From JACCXG01 sp963836735 (lineage in GTDB: Bacteria; Acidobacteriota; Vicinamibacteria; Vicinamibacterales; 2-12-FULL-66-21), in contig CAWIKP010000037.1 of the NCBI GenBank assembly GCA_963836735.1, forward strand, positions 434,001 to 498,000: DNA of 64,000 nucleotides. Reading direction: 5' to 3'. Below the pieces are notes generated by a model. The model was not told the origin of the DNA, ran no database searches, and saw nothing but the letters and a program-made list of their open reading frames with translations. Below are positions 37,606 through 47,215 of the stretch, in pieces. The position numbers and the translations under genes are program-made. Every line of letters begins with the position of its first letter. The first letter of the stretch is position 1.

Positions 37606-37640
37606 GGGCCGGCAGCACAGGTTGCCGGCCCTTTCACTTT
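37606..37640 (+). terminator. Hairpin terminator
   Basis: GGGCCGGCA (37606-37614) pairs with TGCCGGCCC (37623-37631), followed by TTTCACTTT. It lies 50 bases after the 36579-37556 gene and is in the right place to end its transcript. Confidence 0.75.
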
Positions 37641-37674
37641 CCGGCGCCGCCGGTATACGCTCTCGCGATTCACC

Positions 37675-38076
37675 GTGGCGGATCTGGTGTTTTTCTACGG
37701 GACGTTGATGGCGGGCTTCGACCGCCGCCGGCAGGCCGGCATCGACGACAAGCTGACCTACATCGGCCGAGGTTCGATCAAAGCGGCGCTGTTCGATCTC
37801 GGGCTCTACCCTGCGGCCGTTCCTGCCCCCGATCGTCAAGTCTGGGGTGAGGTCTACGAGGTCACCGATCCCGACACCGTCCTCCCCGCGCTCGACGGGA
37901 TCGAAGGCTTCAGCCCCCTTCAGCCAGACACCAGCCTCTATCTCCGGACGCGGGCGGATGTGACCCTGCAGGATGGCTCGGCCGCCCAGGCCTGGGTCTA
38001 CTTCTACAACGCCCCTCTGGGTCGAGCCGGCCGCATACCGTCCGGCGACTACCTCGAGCACATAAAGGCGCGCTGA
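37675..38076 (+). CDS. Gamma-glutamylcyclotransferase-like (AIG2 fold) protein
   Basis: 133 residues from GTG 37675. YGTLMAGFDRRR opens the fold (YGTLxxG substrate loop), LDGIEGFSP carries the catalytic-type Glu and AWVYFYNAPLG closes it. Family members cleave gamma-glutamyl amino acids or gamma-glutamylamines to pyroglutamate. It stands alone after a terminator. Confidence 0.85.
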   Translation: MADLVFFYGTLMAGFDRRRQAGIDDKLTYIGRGSIKAALFDLGLYPAAVPAPDRQVWGEVYEVTDPDTVLPALDGIEGFSPLQPDTSLYLRTRADVTLQDGSAAQAWVYFYNAPLGRAGRIPSGDYLEHIKAR

Positions 38077-38119
38077 CCCGCTGACCGCACCCTTCGGCGT
38101 AGCTCAGGGGGCCCCGAGC

Positions 38120-38662
38120 GTGAGTCGAGGGGCAGGCTCGCCGTTTGCTTCTGATACTGGCGTGTTCTTCGGATTTGGAAACCGCCGGGCTGAAAAACCG
38201 GCTCCCCCCGTGATATCCCGCGGGCCGGAGCCAGTGGTGCAGAGCTCCGCTCCACTTCCCGATAAGAAGACCGGCGTGGCCGGCAACAAACGGGACGACG
38301 AACGGATCCCCCTGGAAGGGCAGGTCGAGGGGGAAGTCATGGTCTTCCAGCCGATGACGATTCTCGACATCAGCGTCGGCGGCGCCCAGATCGAAACCGC
38401 GTTCGCTCTGCAGCTCGATTCGCTCCACGATTTCAGGCTCACGCTCGGCAACCGCTCGATCGTCGTGAAGGGGCGGATCGCGCACTGTCACATCGGCCAG
38501 CTGACCGACGTCACCGCCCTTTACCGCACCGGCGTCGAGTTCGTCGATCTGACCGAGCACGCCCGCAACGCCATCACCACGTTCGTGAGCAACACGAAGT
38601 ATTCCCGCAACTCGCCCTCCGTGGTCGACGGCATCATCGCCGACGACGACGAGCGCAGCTGA
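38120..38662 (+). CDS. PilZ-domain cyclic di-GMP-binding protein
   Basis: 180 residues. The PilZ signatures are present: RDDER (the RxxxR loop, in KRDDERIPLEG) and DISVGG ((D/N)xSxxG), then LTLGNRSIVVKGRIAHCHIG and YRTGVEFVDLTEH. The first 55 residues are low-complexity and the start could be further in. PilZ proteins bind cyclic di-GMP and regulate motility, polysaccharides or transcription. The stop is followed within five bases by a REP-like hairpin. Confidence 0.88.
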   Translation: MSRGAGSPFASDTGVFFGFGNRRAEKPAPPVISRGPEPVVQSSAPLPDKKTGVAGNKRDDERIPLEGQVEGEVMVFQPMTILDISVGGAQIETAFALQLDSLHDFRLTLGNRSIVVKGRIAHCHIGQLTDVTALYRTGVEFVDLTEHARNAITTFVSNTKYSRNSPSVVDGIIADDDERS

Positions 38663-38666
38663 GGGT

Positions 38667-38801
38667 CTTCCGCCTGAAGGCGGAAGCCACGAGCGGTTTC
38701 CAATTGCACCTGTGATGATTTGCTCTCGCGCGATGAATTACTCGCGTGATGAATTACTCGTATGATGAATTGTTCGTGTGGCTTCCGGCTTTAGCCGGAA
38801 G
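38667..38801. repeat. REP-like palindrome pair enclosing a 16-bp tandem repeat
   Basis: Two hairpins face each other: CTTCCGCCTGAAGGCGGAAG at 38667 and GTGGCTTCCGGCTTTAGCCG at 38778. Between them lie three 16-base copies of GATGAATTACTCGCGT, GATGAATTACTCGTAT and GATGAATTGTTCGTGT (38732-38779), plus a diverged fourth at 38714. The tandem array is unlike the cores of the other three pairs. Confidence 0.85.
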
Positions 38802-38819
38802 GCGAGCGGCGACTGAAGC

Positions 38820-40280
38820 TCATTTGTTCCTCACGTAGAACACCATTCGCTCGCCATCGCCCTGACGCTCCGAGAACGCCACGTTCACGTATCCCTGCGA
38901 GCGCATGGGGATTCCCGGCACTTCCAGCACTGCGTCATTCGTCAGCAGGACACCGCCGGCCCGCAGCATGGCGGCGACTGTGTCGAGCGCCAGCGTCTGT
39001 TCGAACGTGTCGTAATAGAGGAGCACGTTGGTCGCGACGACCAGATCGAAGCGTTCGCCGTCGGCGAGATCGATTCGATCGGAAACGATGCTGACGTCGA
39101 GCGGGCGAATCATCCGGACGATTGCCGGAGACACTTCCACGCCGCGCGCGCGGACGCCGGGCAGGAGGGAGGTCGCGCCGACCGCGACCGGAGCACCGAT
39201 GCGGTCGCCTGTGCGCTTCCAGTAAGCGGCGGCATCCTCGGTCCAGCCCGAGGCGGTATCCCAGGGAAAGACCAGGCGATAAGCCGCACGCGATCCCGCC
39301 GCTCTCAAATGCGCATTGACCCTGGGGCTGACGTCGAGCGTCGTGATGCGAAGCGGCGATCGCGTCGCGAGGCCGCAGCGGAGAAGGCTGTCGATCAACG
39401 TGAAGGGCTGAAGGCTCTGCGGCGGGTAGAAGTCGAAGCCTTCCTGCTTGTCCGCGAAATCGAGGCCCGGGCCGACAATCGCGACCCGGCTGACCGGCCG
39501 CTGATCGAGAAGGCCGCGCTCGCGAAGTCCGCAGACTGCGCGATCCACGGCGAACTGGGTCAGCACCGAGGAATCGCCGGCGAGCCCGCGATCGCGGAAG
39601 AGGCGTGATCGCTCGGCAAACCCCGTCGTGGAATCCGCGGCAGTCCTGGCGGCCTCGAGCTCGGCGGCGAGCTTCGCGGCCTCCTCTCTGACCCGTGCGA
39701 CATTCTCGAACAGATACTCGACTGCCGTGCGGCGCCCGTTCGGGGTCGTCACGTCATGTCCGTGCTCCACGAGGATCCGCCGCACGTCCCGCATCCGCTC
39801 GCCGGCCCGCGGATCTGCGGCGGCTTCGACCAGATCAGCCGCGCGCTGCTGGTACTGACGTGCCAGTGTCTCCTGCGCGGACCGATCGCCGGCCTTCCAG
39901 CGCTGATCGAGCTCGCGCAGCAGCTTCGCCGTAATGCGTGGCTGCTTCGTGAAGCTGGTGCCGAAAAGCAGCAGGTTCACGACCGAGTCGACATCGCCCT
40001 GGGCAATGCGTGCGGTGAGAGCCTGACGCCGGGCAGCGAGCCACGCTGCCCAGCGCGCAGGACGCTCCGAGGCGGGAATATCCGCGAGCGATCGAGGAAG
40101 CACGTCTTCGAAGCGCTCGACGATGGGCCGCGCTTCCGCCCATGTGACCGGACGAATCGACGGCGGCGGGACGGTCGGACGCCGTTGCTGAACCCCGCCA
40201 GCCTCCAGGATGCCGACGGCAAGAGCTGACGCCAGCACGATTGCGGCGACCGCGGTCCGCGGAAGCTGTCGCTCGGGCAT
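38820..40280 (-). CDS. Exported protein with a C-terminal SAM-dependent methyltransferase-like domain
   Basis: 486 residues with signal peptide (AVAAIVLASALAVGILEAGG). The N-terminal half is alpha-helical (SIRPVTWAEARPIVERFED, ELDQRWKAGDRSAQETLARQ). The C-terminal part has a Rossmann-like VAIVGPGLDFADKQEGFDF and a CheR-like FDLVVATNVLLYYDTFEQTL followed by LRAGGVLLTNDAVLE, so a class I methyltransferase fold is likely. An exported SAM enzyme is odd because SAM is not periplasmic. It may have lost catalysis. The start codon directly follows the terminator of the upstream gene, so a later start is possible. Confidence 0.7.
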   Translation of the reverse strand: MPERQLPRTAVAAIVLASALAVGILEAGGVQQRRPTVPPPSIRPVTWAEARPIVERFEDVLPRSLADIPASERPARWAAWLAARRQALTARIAQGDVDSVVNLLLFGTSFTKQPRITAKLLRELDQRWKAGDRSAQETLARQYQQRAADLVEAAADPRAGERMRDVRRILVEHGHDVTTPNGRRTAVEYLFENVARVREEAAKLAAELEAARTAADSTTGFAERSRLFRDRGLAGDSSVLTQFAVDRAVCGLRERGLLDQRPVSRVAIVGPGLDFADKQEGFDFYPPQSLQPFTLIDSLLRCGLATRSPLRITTLDVSPRVNAHLRAAGSRAAYRLVFPWDTASGWTEDAAAYWKRTGDRIGAPVAVGATSLLPGVRARGVEVSPAIVRMIRPLDVSIVSDRIDLADGERFDLVVATNVLLYYDTFEQTLALDTVAAMLRAGGVLLTNDAVLEVPGIPMRSQGYVNVAFSERQGDGERMVFYVRNK

Positions 40281-40308
40281 AAAAAAAGGGGGGCCTCGCG
40301 GCCCCCCG
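40281..40308 (-). terminator. Strong hairpin terminator of the TonB receptor gene
   Basis: GGGGGGCC and GGCCCCCC pair with the loop GCGA, followed on the minus strand by seven Ts. It lies 24 bases after the TonB receptor stop and its T-run runs directly into the ATG of the next gene. Confidence 0.85.
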
Positions 40309-40331
40309 TCACTATACCGGGAACAGGATTC

Positions 40332-43300
40332 CTAGAACTCGAACTTGGCCCCCAGCTGAACGCGCCGGTTGCCGGCCCGGCTTCCGGTGATCTCCGTGAA
40401 GCTGGACACGTCCGCCGTGTTCGTGTTCGGGAACAGGTTGGCGTGGTTGAACAGGTTGTACGCCTCGATGCGGAACTGCACGGCACGGGTGCCGAAGCGG
40501 ACCCGCTTGCTGAGCCCGAAGTCCACGTTCCAGTAGCCTGGGCCACGAACGGCGTCGCGTTCGGTCATGTCGGCCGGATACGGACCGAAGTCGCTGTTGC
40601 CGGTGATCGTATTGACGTATCCGCCGGCATGGGCCACGAGCGGCGTGAGGTCGAGCAGCGAGAACTCGTTCGGGTTGTCGGTCGAGTCGCCGCTGGTCGC
40701 TTTCAGATCGACGCCGTCCGGATTCTCCGCCCGCATGCAGTAGAACGCACCGTTCGTGCAGTCCCACAGCGTGAACGGGTAGCCCGTGCGCGCGGTGAAG
40801 ATCCAGTTCAGCTGCCAGTCGGACACCAGCGCCTTGGCGAGCCCGCCGGCGCCGCGGCCGAACGGCAGCACCCACACGCCGGACAGCGCGAGCCGGTGCC
40901 GGACGTCGAACTGCGCGTAGCCCCAGTCGAGCATCGGATCGAACGCATCCAGATACCCGAGGTTGAAGTTGTTCTGGCCGTCGTCGCTGAACGTCGTGCT
41001 CAGATTGTCGTGGGCGCTACTGACCGTGTACTTCGCGGACATCTGCAGGCCGGTCGCTGCGAGCTGCCGCAGATCCAGTCCGAAGGTCACGCCGTGGTAC
41101 TGCGACTGGCCGCGGTTGCCGCGCGTGTTGAAGGCGCGTGAAGCGCGGGTTCGGCCGCGAGGTCGTGCGTTCCCGTGCCCGTGTAGACCAGCGCGGCCCC
41201 TGGCTTGTTCGGGTCGGCCAGGTCGTACAGCTTGCGGCCGCTCGAACCGGTGTATTCGATGCTGCCGGTCATGGCCTGGCCGATCTGCTTCTGCAGCGAC
41301 AGGCCGTAGAAGTGCGCGTACGCCGTCTCGATGTTCTGATCGATGTGGCGCAGGCTGCCGCCCGGGATCGTCTTCGTGACGCCGGCGACACCGCCGAACG
41401 GGCCGGCGTTGTCCACGAAGATCGGCATCGAGGCGACGTCCACCCCCGCGTCAATCGAGGCGACCAGGTACTTCGGCGGGTTGAACAGCACGTTATAGGT
41501 GACGTTGCCGAAGTTGCGCTCGTAGCTCATGCCGTAGCCGCCGCGCACGCTGGTGCGTCCGTCGCCCGTCACGTCCCACGCAAAGCCCAGACGCGGCGCC
41601 CAGTTGTTCCAGTCGGACTTCCACAGCGTGCCGATCGGGCTCTCATTGCTGGGCAGCGGGCGCCCCCGTCGCGATGCCGCGCACGATGTCGGCCGGGGAG
41701 CTGTTGTTGACCGACACGTTGGGGTCGCCGTAATAGAAGTTCGAGTCGAACTTCGGGTCGCTCTTCTTCTGCGGACCGTAGTACTCGTAGCGAATGCCCG
41801 AGGTTCACGGTGACGCGATTGCCCACGCTCCAGTTGTCGTTCGCATACAGCGCGAACTCGTTGTAGCGGTTGAAGCTCGTGAAGCTGGGAAGGCTGACCG
41901 GCGTCGTGTAGGTGCCACCCGGGATACCCTTCAGGATTGATGGCGGTCTGGAACCGGCGCAAGCTGACCGAGCACGAAGTTGTCGAGCGCCGGCAGCGCC
42001 GCCGACGTCGTGTTCAGCGCCTCGACCGCGTTCCCGTACGCTCCGAACGTGCGGTCGTCCGCGATGTGCACGTAACGATCCGCCGAAGCGGAAGTCGTGC
42101 TTGCCGCGGATCCAGGTCTGATCCTGGTAGAGCTGCAGCAGCTTCTGCGGCCCGCCGAACGGGATCGCATTGCCCGGGCTCCAGGGCAGATAGCCGGGGA
42201 ACGCGATGTCGTAGCCCTGGAGCGACACCGGGCGTCGTCGGGTTCATGTAGAGCGTCGGCTGGTAGTCGCCGTTGAGCGGCTGGTCGCCGAGCAGGCGGT
42301 TCCAGGTGACCTTCGTCTGGGTCGTGAAGCTGGAGCCATAGACCCGCGTGTACGAACCCAGGATGTTGTGGTTCTTGTTCAGGTACCCGGTGTCGAAGCC
42401 GTTGTAGGGGCTCCGCGAGTTCGTGCCCGGCTCTGCCTGCTGGTCCTGCATCGCGTAGCGGACGTACATCTGCGAGCTGTTGCTCAGCGTGAAGTCCACG
42501 CGGCTCACCCACTGATAGTCGTTCTGCGGGTCGCCGCCGCCGGCATCGAGCGGCAGCGATTTCTCGACGCGAGCGAACACTGGCAGTGTTGGCAGGCAGG
42601 GACTGGAAGGCGCCGGTGCCGGTCGCGTTGATGATCGACGACACGTCGCCGCGCGTCAGCACCGTGCTCCCTGGCGTCACGTTGCCGCCGTAGGCGGCGA
42701 AGAAGTCCTTCGTCGGCTGCGCGCTCGCGGCGATGAACTGCGGCGTCGGCACCCAGCTGATCACCGTGTCCGCGCTGCGCACCCGGATGTATTCCAGGTT
42801 CGAGAAGAAGTGCGCCTTGTCGCGGCGGATCGGTCCGCCGATGCTGAAGCCCAGCTGGTGCCGGGTGAACTCGCCCTTCTCGATGCCGTTGGCCTTGTTG
42901 TCGAAGGTGTTGGTCGACAGCCCGTCGCTGCGGTAGAACTCGTAGCCGGTGCCGCGGAAGTTGTTGGTCCCCGACTTGGTCAGCACGTTGACGACGCCGC
43001 CGCTCGCGCGGCCGTATTGCGCCGAGAAGTTGCTGGTGACGACGCTGAACTCCTGGACCGAATCGAGCGGGACGTTCTGGCCGACCGTCGTGTCGAACTC
43101 GTTGTTGTTCGCCGATCCGTCGAGCAGGATGTTGGTGCTCGACGCGCGCTGGCCGTTGATGTTGTAGCCGGTGCCGCGCGTGGTCGTCGTCCATTCTTCG
43201 CCGTCCGCCACCTTGCCGCCCGACACGTTGCCCGCCACCGCGACCAGGTCGTAGACGTTGCGGGTGATCGTCGGCAGCTCGCGAATCTGCGTTTCGGTGA

Positions 43301-43730
43301 TCGTCGTCGACACTTCGCCGTTGGTCGTGTTGATGCGCGGCACTTCCGCGACGACGTTGACGTTTTCCTTGGTGCCGGCCACGTCCATCTTGATCGGGAC
43401 GCTGAACGCGCCGCCGACCGAGACGGTCACCTTCGAGTTGGCAGGATTGAAGCCCGCAAGCTCAGTCGTGATCTCGTACTCCGTTGGCGGCAGGTTGGCG
43501 AAGACGTACTGGCCCGCGGAATCGGTGACCACCGTGCGTGTGGCGCCGGTGCCGACCGCTTTCGCGTTCACGGTAACGCCTGGCAGAATGCCCCCGGTCG
43601 CGTCGGTGACGACACCGGTGATTCGGCCCGTCTCCGTCTGCGCCGCAGCCGTGGCTGTAAGCGAGAGAAACACCCCTAGCACAACAGCGGATCGCAGCCA
43701 CCGCGGTGCCTGAGCGAGGTATGCGGACAT
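40332..43730 (-). CDS. Oar-like TonB-dependent receptor with carboxypeptidase-regulatory domain, many frameshifts
   Basis: ATG 43730 follows AGGAGGA. The signal peptide (SAVVLGVFLSLTATAAAQ) leads to a carboxypeptidase-regulatory-like domain (GRITGVVTDATGGILPGVTV), a plug (NINGQRASSTNILLDGSANN) and a barrel: SGGVVNVLTKSGTNNFRG, FNLGYLDAFDPMLDWGYAQF, ending VQLGAKFEF with terminal Phe. Frame changes occur near 42583, 42232, 42078, 41960, 41935, 41805, 41660 and 41140. Corrected length is about 1,130 residues, normal for this family. It imports an unknown large substrate, possibly polysaccharide- or peptide-derived. Confidence 0.9.
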
Positions 43731-44250
43731 CAAAATCCTCCTATAAAACCAGACCTCTGAACGATCGTCGATACTAGCGCATGACCTCGGCCACATCACA
43801 CATTTGGGACGAATCGCGGCAGAAGGAAGGCATCTGAGCCCCGGAGCCGGCGATCCAGCCCCGCGGCCTGCCTGCCGTCGCCGCCGCCTGTGGTGGGTGG
43901 CCGGGCGTGCACTCGCAACGAGCCGCTCGCCGATTCACCGGCGTCGACCGTTCCCCCTCGAATGATGTTGTGAGGGTCGAACGCGCAAACAGCATACGTC
44001 GTGCCCGCCTGCAAGCTCCAAATTCATCGGCATTTACGCGCATCTCGGCACGCTATTGCAGCCACTAATCACGAAATAACGGATTCTCGAATCCAACGTG
44101 ATGGATTGCGAGACGAGTGACGAACCGTCGCTGGCGTGGGGCAGGCATGCCCCGACCGGTCCGGCCACCCCGCGGCGCGAAAAGCCGCGGGCGGTCTCCG
44201 ATCAACAATCAGAACCGAACGCTGCGCAACCGAGAGGGGTGGGACGAACG
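43731..44250. other. Intergenic gap between divergent genes, nothing recognised
   Basis: 520 bases between the TonB receptor start and the dehydrogenase start. It must hold both promoters. I see TAGTAT upstream of the receptor as a weak candidate -10 and no convincing palindrome, repeat or conserved small gene. Small frames on both strands lack protein-like composition. Confidence 0.5.
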
Positions 44251-45306
44251 GTGAACATCGGCATCGTCGCCGGGGATGGGATCGGGCAGGACGTGACCCG
44301 CGAGGTGGTCAAGGTGCTGGCCGCCGTCGAGGAGCGGTTCGGCCCCCGCCTGCGGCTCGAGCATCTTCCCTGGAGCGCCGATCACTACCTGAAGACCGGC
44401 GTGACGCTGCCCCCCGACGGCTACGATCTCCTGCGCCAGTTCGATGCGGTGTTCATCGGCGCGCTCGGCGATCCGCGGGTCCCCGACAATCGACACGCAC
44501 GCGACATTCTGCTCGGGACGCGCTTCGAGCTGGATCTTTACGTGAACTACCGCCCGGTGCGGCTGCTCGACGAGCGGCTCTGCCCGCTGAAGGGGCGAAC
44601 GCCGGCAGACGTCAACTTCACCGTCTTCCGTGAGAACACCGAAGGGCTGTATGTCGGCGTCGGCGGCCGGTTCAAGCCCGGCACCGAAGACGAGGTGGCG
44701 ATTCAGGAGGAGGTCAACACCTGGAAAGGCGTGCATCGCATCATCCGGCATGCCTTCGAGTTCGCGCGGGCGCGCGGCCTGAAGCGGGTCTGCATGGCCG
44801 ACAAGAGCAACGCGATGACCGCGGGGCACGCGCTCTGGCAGCGCGTCTTCCACGAGCTCGCGCCGGCGTATCCGGAGATCGCCGCGACGCACTACTACAT
44901 CGACGCGCTCGCGATGTACATGGTGCTCGACCCCGGGCAGTTCGACGTGATCGTCACCAACAACCTGTTCGGCGACATCGTCACCGACCTCGCCGCGACG
45001 TTCCAGGGCGGTCTGGGGATGGCGGCCTCGGGCAATATCCATCCGGGCCGGACATCGATGTTCGAGCCGGTGCACGGATCGGCGCCGAAGTTCGCGGGAA
45101 AGAACATCGCCAATCCGATCGGCGCGATTGCCTCAGCGGCGCTGATGCTGGAGACGCTGGGCCTCGAACAGGCGGCCGCAGCGATTGACGCGGCGGTGCT
45201 CGCGGCGGTGCGGGACAATCAGGTGACCCAGGACATCGGCGGGTCGCTCGGCACGCGGGAGGCGGGGGATGCGATCGTGAGAGGAATTCGGCTGGAAGCT
45301 GATTAG
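44251..45306 (+). CDS. 3-isopropylmalate/isocitrate dehydrogenase family enzyme
   Basis: 351 residues from GTG 44251. GIVAGDGIGQDVTREVV starts the fold. FRENTEGLYVGVGG, NLFGDIVTDLAATFQGG (metal-binding Asp residues) and EPVHGSAPKFAGKNIANPIG (NAD-binding) are diagnostic. These are beta-decarboxylating dehydrogenases, but LYVNYRPVRLL does not settle isopropylmalate versus other 2-hydroxy acids. There are no leucine biosynthesis genes nearby. Reading from ATG 44098 would add a poorly conserved 51-residue stretch. Confidence 0.88.
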   Translation: MNIGIVAGDGIGQDVTREVVKVLAAVEERFGPRLRLEHLPWSADHYLKTGVTLPPDGYDLLRQFDAVFIGALGDPRVPDNRHARDILLGTRFELDLYVNYRPVRLLDERLCPLKGRTPADVNFTVFRENTEGLYVGVGGRFKPGTEDEVAIQEEVNTWKGVHRIIRHAFEFARARGLKRVCMADKSNAMTAGHALWQRVFHELAPAYPEIAATHYYIDALAMYMVLDPGQFDVIVTNNLFGDIVTDLAATFQGGLGMAASGNIHPGRTSMFEPVHGSAPKFAGKNIANPIGAIASAALMLETLGLEQAAAAIDAAVLAAVRDNQVTQDIGGSLGTREAGDAIVRGIRLEAD

Positions 45307-45367
45307 AGGCTTTTCCTGCATAACCTTCAAACCAGCAACCAATTCAATTTTGATCCTCGCGCCCGAA

Positions 45368-46549
45368 TCACACTCTCTCAACAATTGCCGCGATTCCCTG
45401 GCCTCCTCCGATGCAGGCGGCAGCGAGGCCGCGGGTCGCTTTCCGGCGACGGAGCTCCAGCGTCAACGTCAACAGCAGACGAGTTCCGGTCATGCCCAGC
45501 GGATGGCCCAGGGCAATTGCGCCGCCGTTCACGTTGACCCGGTCGCGATCGAGCCCGAGTTCCTTCTCCACGGCCAGGTACTGTGCCGCGAAGGCTTCGT
45601 TGATTTCGAAGAGATCGATGTTGTCGAGCGTCAGCGAGGCGCGTTGCAGAGCGAGGCGTGTGGCCGGTGCCGGGCCCATGCCCATCAGCGCCGGGTCGAC
45701 ACCGACGATCGCCCAGCCCGTGAGGCGCGCAAGCGGTGTCAGGCCGCGGTCCCGGACGGCACGTTCTGATGCGAGCACCAGCGCTGCACCGCCGTCGACG
45801 ATGCCAGACGCGTTGCCCGCGGTCACGCAGCCGTTCTTACTGAACACGGGCGGCAGCTTGGCGAGGGTCTCCATGGTTGTGTCGGGCCGGAGATGGTCGT
45901 CCTGAGTCACGAGCTCGCTGCTTTTTCGGGTCTTCACCTCCACTGGCACGACTTCACCCTCGAATCGTCCCTGGGCCCACGCGCGCGCTGCCAGCTGCTG
46001 GCTTCGGATCGCATACTCGTCCTGTGCCTCGCGCGGGATGCCGTACTTCGTCGCGCAGTTCTCGGCGGTCGCCGCCATCGTGCAGCCGCAATGCGTGTCG
46101 AGCAGGGCCGACCAGAGCGAGTCTTCGAGCTGCCCCTGTCCCAGGCGCAGGCCATTTCGCAGACCCCGGATCACGTGCGGCACCTGGCTCATGCTCTCCG
46201 TTCCGCCGGTGAGCACGATGTCGGCTTCGCCGAGCAGGATCATCTGCGCGCCGCTGATAGCGGCCTGGATGCCGGAGCCGCACAACCGATTCACGGTCAG
46301 CGCCGGAACCTCCACGGGGACGCCGGCCTTGAGCGCGATATGACGCGCCCCGTAGACCGCATCGCTGCTACTCTGCTGCACGTTGCCGAACACGGCATGC
46401 TGCACGGCATCTGCTGGAACGCCACTGCGTGACAGCGCCGCTTTCGAAGCAATGGCGGCAAGCTCGATCGCCGAGACCTCCCGCAGCTTGCCGGCATATT
46501 CGGCCATGGGCGTGCGGGCGCCGCCGAGGATGTAGATAGGTGAAGCCAT
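45368..46549 (-). CDS. Thiolase (acetyl-CoA C-acyltransferase family)
   Basis: 393 residues from ATG 46549. The acylation Cys90 lies in VNRLCGSGIQAA, with NVNGGAIALGHPLGMTG (His) and a C-terminal CIGGGQGIA (second Cys). It performs condensation or cleavage of acyl-CoA, in fatty acid degradation or acetoacetyl-CoA synthesis. A longer reading would add 15 residues that look non-native. It lies upstream in order of, and on the same strand as, folE. Confidence 0.93.
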   Translation of the reverse strand: MASPIYILGGARTPMAEYAGKLREVSAIELAAIASKAALSRSGVPADAVQHAVFGNVQQSSSDAVYGARHIALKAGVPVEVPALTVNRLCGSGIQAAISGAQMILLGEADIVLTGGTESMSQVPHVIRGLRNGLRLGQGQLEDSLWSALLDTHCGCTMAATAENCATKYGIPREAQDEYAIRSQQLAARAWAQGRFEGEVVPVEVKTRKSSELVTQDDHLRPDTTMETLAKLPPVFSKNGCVTAGNASGIVDGGAALVLASERAVRDRGLTPLARLTGWAIVGVDPALMGMGPAPATRLALQRASLTLDNIDLFEINEAFAAQYLAVEKELGLDRDRVNVNGGAIALGHPLGMTGTRLLLTLTLELRRRKATRGLAAACIGGGQGIAAIVERV

Positions 46550-46615
46550 AGGGCGTGTCAGATGTCTGCGGGCATCGGGGACGCGGTTAGCCATCCGCGC
46601 GCCCCGCGCTCGCGC

Positions 46616-47215
46616 TCAGTCATGCACTCCCGCGAGCCCCATCGGCACCGTGGCGGCGCGTGAATGGAGGTCGGGGCGTTTGATCAGCTCCAGGAACTCC
46701 ATTCGCGTGCGCGCGTCCTCCCGGAACACGCCGAGCATCGCGCTCGTGGTGGCGACCGAGTTCTGTTTCTCGACCCCGCGCATCGACATGCAGAGGTGCG
46801 TGGCCTCCATCACCACGGCCACGCCGAGCGGTTCGATCTTCTCGCGCACCGTTTCGGCAATCTGGTTGGTCAAGCGTTCCTGGATCTGCAGGCGCCTGGC
46901 GAAGATGTCGACGAGCCGGGGAATCTTGCTGAGGCCGAGCACGCGTCCCTGCGGAATGTAGGCGACGTGGCACTTGCCGAAGAAGGGCAGCAGGTGATGC
47001 TCGCACAGGCTGTAGAAGTCGATGTCCCGGACGATCACCATCTCGTTATAATCGACGCTGAAGAGCGCGTTGTTGAGTGTCGCGTCCACATCCGCAGCGT
47101 AGCCGCTCGTCAGGAACGCGAGCGCCTTCTCGACGCGCTTCGGGGTGTCGAGCAGCCCTTCACGCGACGGATCCTCCCCCAGTTCCGCGAGCAATTGCCG
47201 GATGATTTCCTGCAT
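46616..47215 (-). CDS. folE: GTP cyclohydrolase I
   Basis: 199 residues. Zinc ligands are in YSLCEHHLLPFFG (Cys71, His74) and EATHLCMSMRGVEKQNS (third Cys). VLGLSKIPRLVDIFARRLQ and QERLTNQIAETV complete the conserved core. It converts GTP to dihydroneopterin triphosphate, the first step of folate and tetrahydrobiopterin synthesis. The start overlaps, on the opposite strand, the start of the next gene. Confidence 0.96.
   Translation of the reverse strand: MQEIIRQLLAELGEDPSREGLLDTPKRVEKALAFLTSGYAADVDATLNNALFSVDYNEMVIVRDIDFYSLCEHHLLPFFGKCHVAYIPQGRVLGLSKIPRLVDIFARRLQIQERLTNQIAETVREKIEPLGVAVVMEATHLCMSMRGVEKQNSVATTSAMLGVFREDARTRMEFLELIKRPDLHSRAATVPMGLAGVHD

Noticed and set aside
38093..38170. GGCGTAGCTCAGGGGG resembles a tRNA 5' half with D-arm
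   Set aside because: No anticodon arm, T-loop GTTCGA or acceptor pairing can be found downstream, and a related GTAGCTC motif recurs at 36475 in a repeat context.
40332..43730. Several small separate genes in place of the TonB receptor
   Set aside because: The pieces join in order into one receptor once single bases are removed, with signal peptide at one end and the barrel-terminal Phe at the other.
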